Shown: positions 4,070-6,321 of the stretch, piece after piece | Numbering within the stretch: the stretch's first letter is position 1 | Layout of the letters: every line of letters starts with the position of its first letter | Assembly (NCBI GenBank): GCA_002862165.1 | Contig: PKCL01000096.1 | Coordinates: 1 to 6,321, forward strand | DNA from: Planctomycetaceae bacterium | GTDB taxonomy: Bacteria > Planctomycetota > Planctomycetia > Pirellulales > UBA1268 | Length of the DNA: 6,321 nucleotides | Direction of reading: 5' to 3' | The notes under the pieces: generated by a model | What the model was told of the DNA's origin: nothing | Seen by the model: the letters and a program-made list of their open reading frames with translations, nothing else | Database searches by the model: none | Program-made: the position numbers and the translations under genes

Positions 4070-6321
4070 TCAGCTTCCGATTCCACCACCATCAAAATCA
4101 ACACCAAAAATAACTTCCCTAGCCCTTACTTCATCCGTGTCAGAGACTGCTAAAATCTCTGTTGTCGAAGTGTCTCGTTGCCATCCGTCGGTCATGGTCC
4201 AAAAATAGAGTTTTGAACCGGCAACAAATACTAATTGCTTGCCACCATTGCCTGCACCAAGATCTTCTACAGCAACAACCTGAATGGAATTGCCATATGT
4301 TGAAGTTGTCAACTGCGTGAGAACACCGCTACGCAAGTACATGATCGGCGAACCGCTCGCAAATAGGGCACCAGCTAGATTTTGCTGAAGAAGAGTTGAG
4401 CCTGCAGTTTCGATGTCTGATAGCACTGAGCCAACCCCTCCGCCATTGAAATCAGTTCCAAATGCTAGTTCCCTCTCATCGATTGCAGCGGAATCACTAA
4501 GCCGAATAATCTCCGGACTTACATCTGTATCACGTTGCCAATTTACATCGAGTGTCCAAATGTAAAGTTCAGCAGATGCTTTAAATACGAGTTGCTTTCC
4601 GTTCGCTCCAAGATCTTCAACCGCAACAATGTCAAGATTGGCATAGTCTGATGTTTTAATTTGAACGGGTGCTCCGTTACGCATCTGTGTCAGAGGTTGA
4701 TCATCAGCGTAGATCACACCAGTCACCGAACTTTTTCGTAGTCGAGTACTTCCTTCTGTTTCCACATCAATAAAGTGTTCGCCTACACCAGCACCGTTGA
4801 TATCGATACCAAAAGCGGTCTCTTTTGTATCTATACTGCTCAAATCATTCAGCCGCAATACTTCTGGACTTACTCCAATATCTCTCTGCCAGTTTGCATC
4901 AAGAGTCCACGTGTAAACTTCATTTGTTGATTTGAATACAAGTTGCTTTCCGCCATTTTCGCCGAAGTCATCAACTGCAATGATTTGTAAGCCCGAAAAG
5001 CTTGAGGTGGTCAATTGCTTAACGACACCATTTTTGAGATGAGTAATGGGTTGAGTGTCAGCAAAAAGTGCACCGGCATCATTCCGTTGAAGAGCAACGG
5101 CTCCTTGTGATTCAACAGGGGTATATTGTGAGCCGATTCCACTACCATTGATGTCGACACCAAAGCGTACTTCTTGAGTTTCAATGCCCGAACTGTCACT
5201 GAAACGAATGATTTGGGTGCTTGATGTGTTTCTCTGCCAGTTCGAATCAAGTGCCCAAACATAGATTTCTGTCGTGCCAGCCTTGAAGACCAATTGTTTA
5301 CCACCATCACCTCCAAAGTCATCAACCGCCAGAACTTGCAGGCTACCAAATGATGATGTTGTTAACTGGGCTACTACACCATTTCTAAGATATGTAATTG
5401 CGTCTGTTCCGGCGAATAATGCACCGGATCCGCTTTGCTGAAGAATGACAGAACCTTGAGATTCAACTGGTGACAATTGTGAACCAATTCCACCGCCGTT
5501 GATGTCGATACCAAAGCGTACTTCTTGAGCCTCGATGCCTGAGGCGTCACCAAACCGGATAATTTGGGTACTTGATGTGTCTCTCTGCCAGTTCGAATCG
5601 AGTGCCCAGACATAAATTGCTGTTGTACCCGCCTTGAAGACCAGTTGCTTACCACCATCAACTCCAAAGTCATCAACCGCAATAACTTCCAGCGGATTGT
5701 AGATCGCTGCATTTAGTTGAACAGTTTCACTGTTCGAGAGAAATGTTATGGCCGAATTGTTAGCATAAAAGTTTCCGTCTTGGTCCTGATTCAAGACCGT
5801 ATTTCCAGCCTCTTCAATCGCCGTCAGTGTTGGTGCTGGGTCAGCCAATCCAAATTTGACAAGGGCCGCGTTGATCGCACTGGTGTCGCCAGCACCGATG
5901 ATGATGTGTGACTGGTAGGCCCACGAAGAAGTCATGCTCCACAAAGTGTAGCTGCCGTCGCTTTTCTCAAGCAGCATTTCCTTGCCACCATTACTGCCAA
6001 AGTCTTCAACAGCAAGCGGTGTGAAAGCAGCAAATCGATTTTCAATAAGGTGTTGCCCCTCGTAGAAAATTGCCTGGTCACCAGCGTAGAGTTTGCCCGT
6101 CGCGTCTTTCCCAAGGAACGTACTGCCGAGTGACTCAATTGGTGTAATTGTTGGTCCCGCCTGACCACCCAAAGTCACCGAAAATGCGTCGCTTGCGGTT
6201 GTGTTGTCAAGCTTCGATGTGGCAGTCACGGTAACATCGACAGAACCAGTGGCACTGCCAACTGGGGTCAGCACCAGGTTGCCGTTGCTGTCAAATGATG
6301 CTGTGAGTTTTGCTGTGTCGG
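4070..6321 (-). CDS. Large repeat protein, C-terminal part: Ig/cadherin-like segment plus six tryptophan-containing repeats (partial)
   Basis: The reverse strand is open from the right edge to TGA at 4072-4070, giving 749 complete codons of a longer protein whose N-terminus is outside. The first part (6151-6321) reads like the end of an Ig- or cadherin-like repeat, with DSNGNLVLTP, GSVDVTVTA and SDAFSVTLGG, as in large secreted adhesins. Six tandem units follow (4073-6148). Each has a leading IESxGS-like strand, LFAG or IYAD, a V(D/E)DFG-x-GGKQLVF core, Y-x-W-x5-W, and a closing FG-x-D-x-NG-x-G-(I/V)-G loop. From memory this pattern resembles the tryptophan-rich Synechocystis C-terminal domain (PF07483), but that is unverified. 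There are no cysteines in the visible repeats and no membrane segment or anchor, and the protein ends exactly with the last loop. It is probably extracellular, possibly exported by a type I system. Its role as adhesin or matrix protein is inferred. Confidence 0.88.
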   Translation of the reverse strand, partial: DTAKLTASFDSNGNLVLTPVGSATGSVDVTVTATSKLDNTTASDAFSVTLGGQAGPTITPIESLGSTFLGKDATGKLYAGDQAIFYEGQHLIENRFAAFTPLAVEDFGSNGGKEMLLEKSDGSYTLWSMTSSWAYQSHIIIGAGDTSAINAALVKFGLADPAPTLTAIEEAGNTVLNQDQDGNFYANNSAITFLSNSETVQLNAAIYNPLEVIAVDDFGVDGGKQLVFKAGTTAIYVWALDSNWQRDTSSTQIIRFGDASGIEAQEVRFGIDINGGGIGSQLSPVESQGSVILQQSGSGALFAGTDAITYLRNGVVAQLTTSSFGSLQVLAVDDFGGDGGKQLVFKAGTTEIYVWALDSNWQRNTSSTQIIRFSDSSGIETQEVRFGVDINGSGIGSQYTPVESQGAVALQRNDAGALFADTQPITHLKNGVVKQLTTSSFSGLQIIAVDDFGENGGKQLVFKSTNEVYTWTLDANWQRDIGVSPEVLRLNDLSSIDTKETAFGIDINGAGVGEHFIDVETEGSTRLRKSSVTGVIYADDQPLTQMRNGAPVQIKTSDYANLDIVAVEDLGANGKQLVFKASAELYIWTLDVNWQRDTDVSPEIIRLSDSAAIDERELAFGTDFNGGGVGSVLSDIETAGSTLLQQNLAGALFASGSPIMYLRSGVLTQLTTSTYGNSIQVVAVEDLGAGNGGKQLVFVAGSKLYFWTMTDGWQRDTSTTEILAVSDTDEVRAREVIFGVDFDGGGIGS
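4073..4423 (-). repeat. Tryptophan repeat 6 (117 residues, protein C-terminus)
   Basis: This unit runs from LSDIETAGSTLLQQ to FGVDFDGGGIGS, after which the stop follows directly. It has VEDLGAGNGGKQLVF and YFWTMTDGWQRDTSTTE. No extra tail lies after the loop, so any export signal must be within this last unit or upstream of the window. Confidence 0.85.
4424..4774 (-). repeat. Tryptophan repeat 5 (117 residues)
   Basis: This unit runs from FIDVETEGSTRLRK to FGTDFNGGGVGSV. It has VEDLGANGKQLVF, one glycine short of the usual GGK, and YIWTLDVNWQRDTDVSPEI, which resembles repeat 4. Total length is still 117 residues because an extra residue elsewhere compensates. Confidence 0.83.
4775..5125 (-). 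repeat. Tryptophan repeat 4 (117 residues)
   Basis: This unit runs from YTPVESQGAVALQR to FGIDINGAGVGEH. It shares LKNGVVKQLTTSSF with repeat 3 and the SPEVLRLNDLSSID segment with repeat 5. Y-T-W-x5-W and VDDFGENGGKQLVFK are intact. The closing loop has alanine where a calcium-binding loop would have aspartate. Confidence 0.83.
5126..5476 (-). repeat. Tryptophan repeat 3 (117 residues)
   Basis: This unit runs from LSPVESQGSVILQQ to FGVDINGSGIGSQ. Its second half (VDDFGGDGGKQLVF, YVWALDSNWQRNTSSTQ) matches repeat 2. Its first half (LRNGVVAQLTTSSFG) matches repeats 4 and 6 better. It therefore looks like a mosaic between neighbouring units. Confidence 0.85.
5477..5827 (-). repeat. Tryptophan repeat 2 (117 residues)
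   Basis: This unit runs from LTAIEEAGNTV to FGIDINGGGIGSQ, with VDDFGVDGGKQLVFKAG and YVWALDSNWQRDTSS in the middle. Its second half is almost identical to repeat 3 in protein and very close in DNA, pointing to recent duplication or gene conversion. Its first half (NSAITFLSNSETVQLNAAIYNP) differs clearly from repeat 3. Confidence 0.85.
5828..6148 (-). repeat. Tryptophan repeat 1 (divergent, about 107 residues)
   Basis: This is the first and most diverged unit of the tandem array. It keeps the leading TPIESLGSTFL strand, LYAGDQAI, VEDFGSNGGKEMLL and the Y-T-L-W-x5-W aromatic pattern. It is about ten residues shorter than the others and ends in KFGLADPAPT in place of the glycine-rich FG-x-D-x-NG loop. 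It may be an older or capping unit. Confidence 0.75.

Noticed and set aside
5011..5712. Two 112-residue minus-strand frames (5011-5349 and 5374-5712) that resemble each other
   Set aside because: They are out-of-frame readings of repeats 2-4 of the large protein. Their mutual similarity only reflects the underlying DNA repeat.
6272..6274. GTG as the start of the large repeat protein
   Set aside because: The frame stays open to the right edge, and the 15 codons upstream continue the same Ig/cadherin-like repeat (DTAKLTASFDSNGNL), so the gene begins outside the window.

Overview
The window looks like part of a surface-polysaccharide (exopolysaccharide, capsule or O-antigen) region of a Gram-negative bacterium, next to the 3' end of a very large secreted or surface repeat protein. 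Gene content and moderate GC suggest a proteobacterium, perhaps aquatic or marine. No marker gene fixes the taxon, so this assignment is low confidence.

Layout from left to right: (1) the N-terminal third of a NodU/CmcH-type carbamoyltransferase on the minus strand, cut by the left edge (1-612). (2) A divergent intergenic region of about 230 bp with two candidate back-to-back promoters. (3) A GT4-type (GT-B fold) glycosyltransferase on the plus strand (841-2028). (4) A GT2-type (GT-A fold) glycosyltransferase on the minus strand (2067-2876), convergent with the GT4 gene. (5) A second divergent intergenic region of about 210 bp with a 20-bp tandem direct repeat, an extended -10 candidate and a six-codon leader ORF. 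(6) A class I SAM-dependent methyltransferase on the plus strand (3087-4064). (7) The C-terminal 749 codons of a large repeat protein on the minus strand (4070-6321), cut by the right edge. Its visible part is the end of an Ig/cadherin-like segment followed by six tandem tryptophan-containing repeats, five of them exactly 117 residues long.

Functionally, the two glycosyltransferases would add sugars to a lipid-linked or growing glycan, and the carbamoyltransferase and methyltransferase would decorate that glycan with O-carbamoyl and methyl groups. The repeat protein is probably exported, perhaps as an adhesin or matrix protein, but its link to the glycan genes is only by position. Every gene is in the opposite orientation to its neighbour, so no two adjacent genes can share a simple operon. 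This is unusual for a glycan locus.

No RNA genes, transposases, CRISPR arrays or convincing intrinsic terminators were seen. The most unusual signals are the repeat architecture, with a calcium-loop-like motif that has lost an acidic residue in every copy, and the repeated upstream motif plus leader ORF at the methyltransferase gene.
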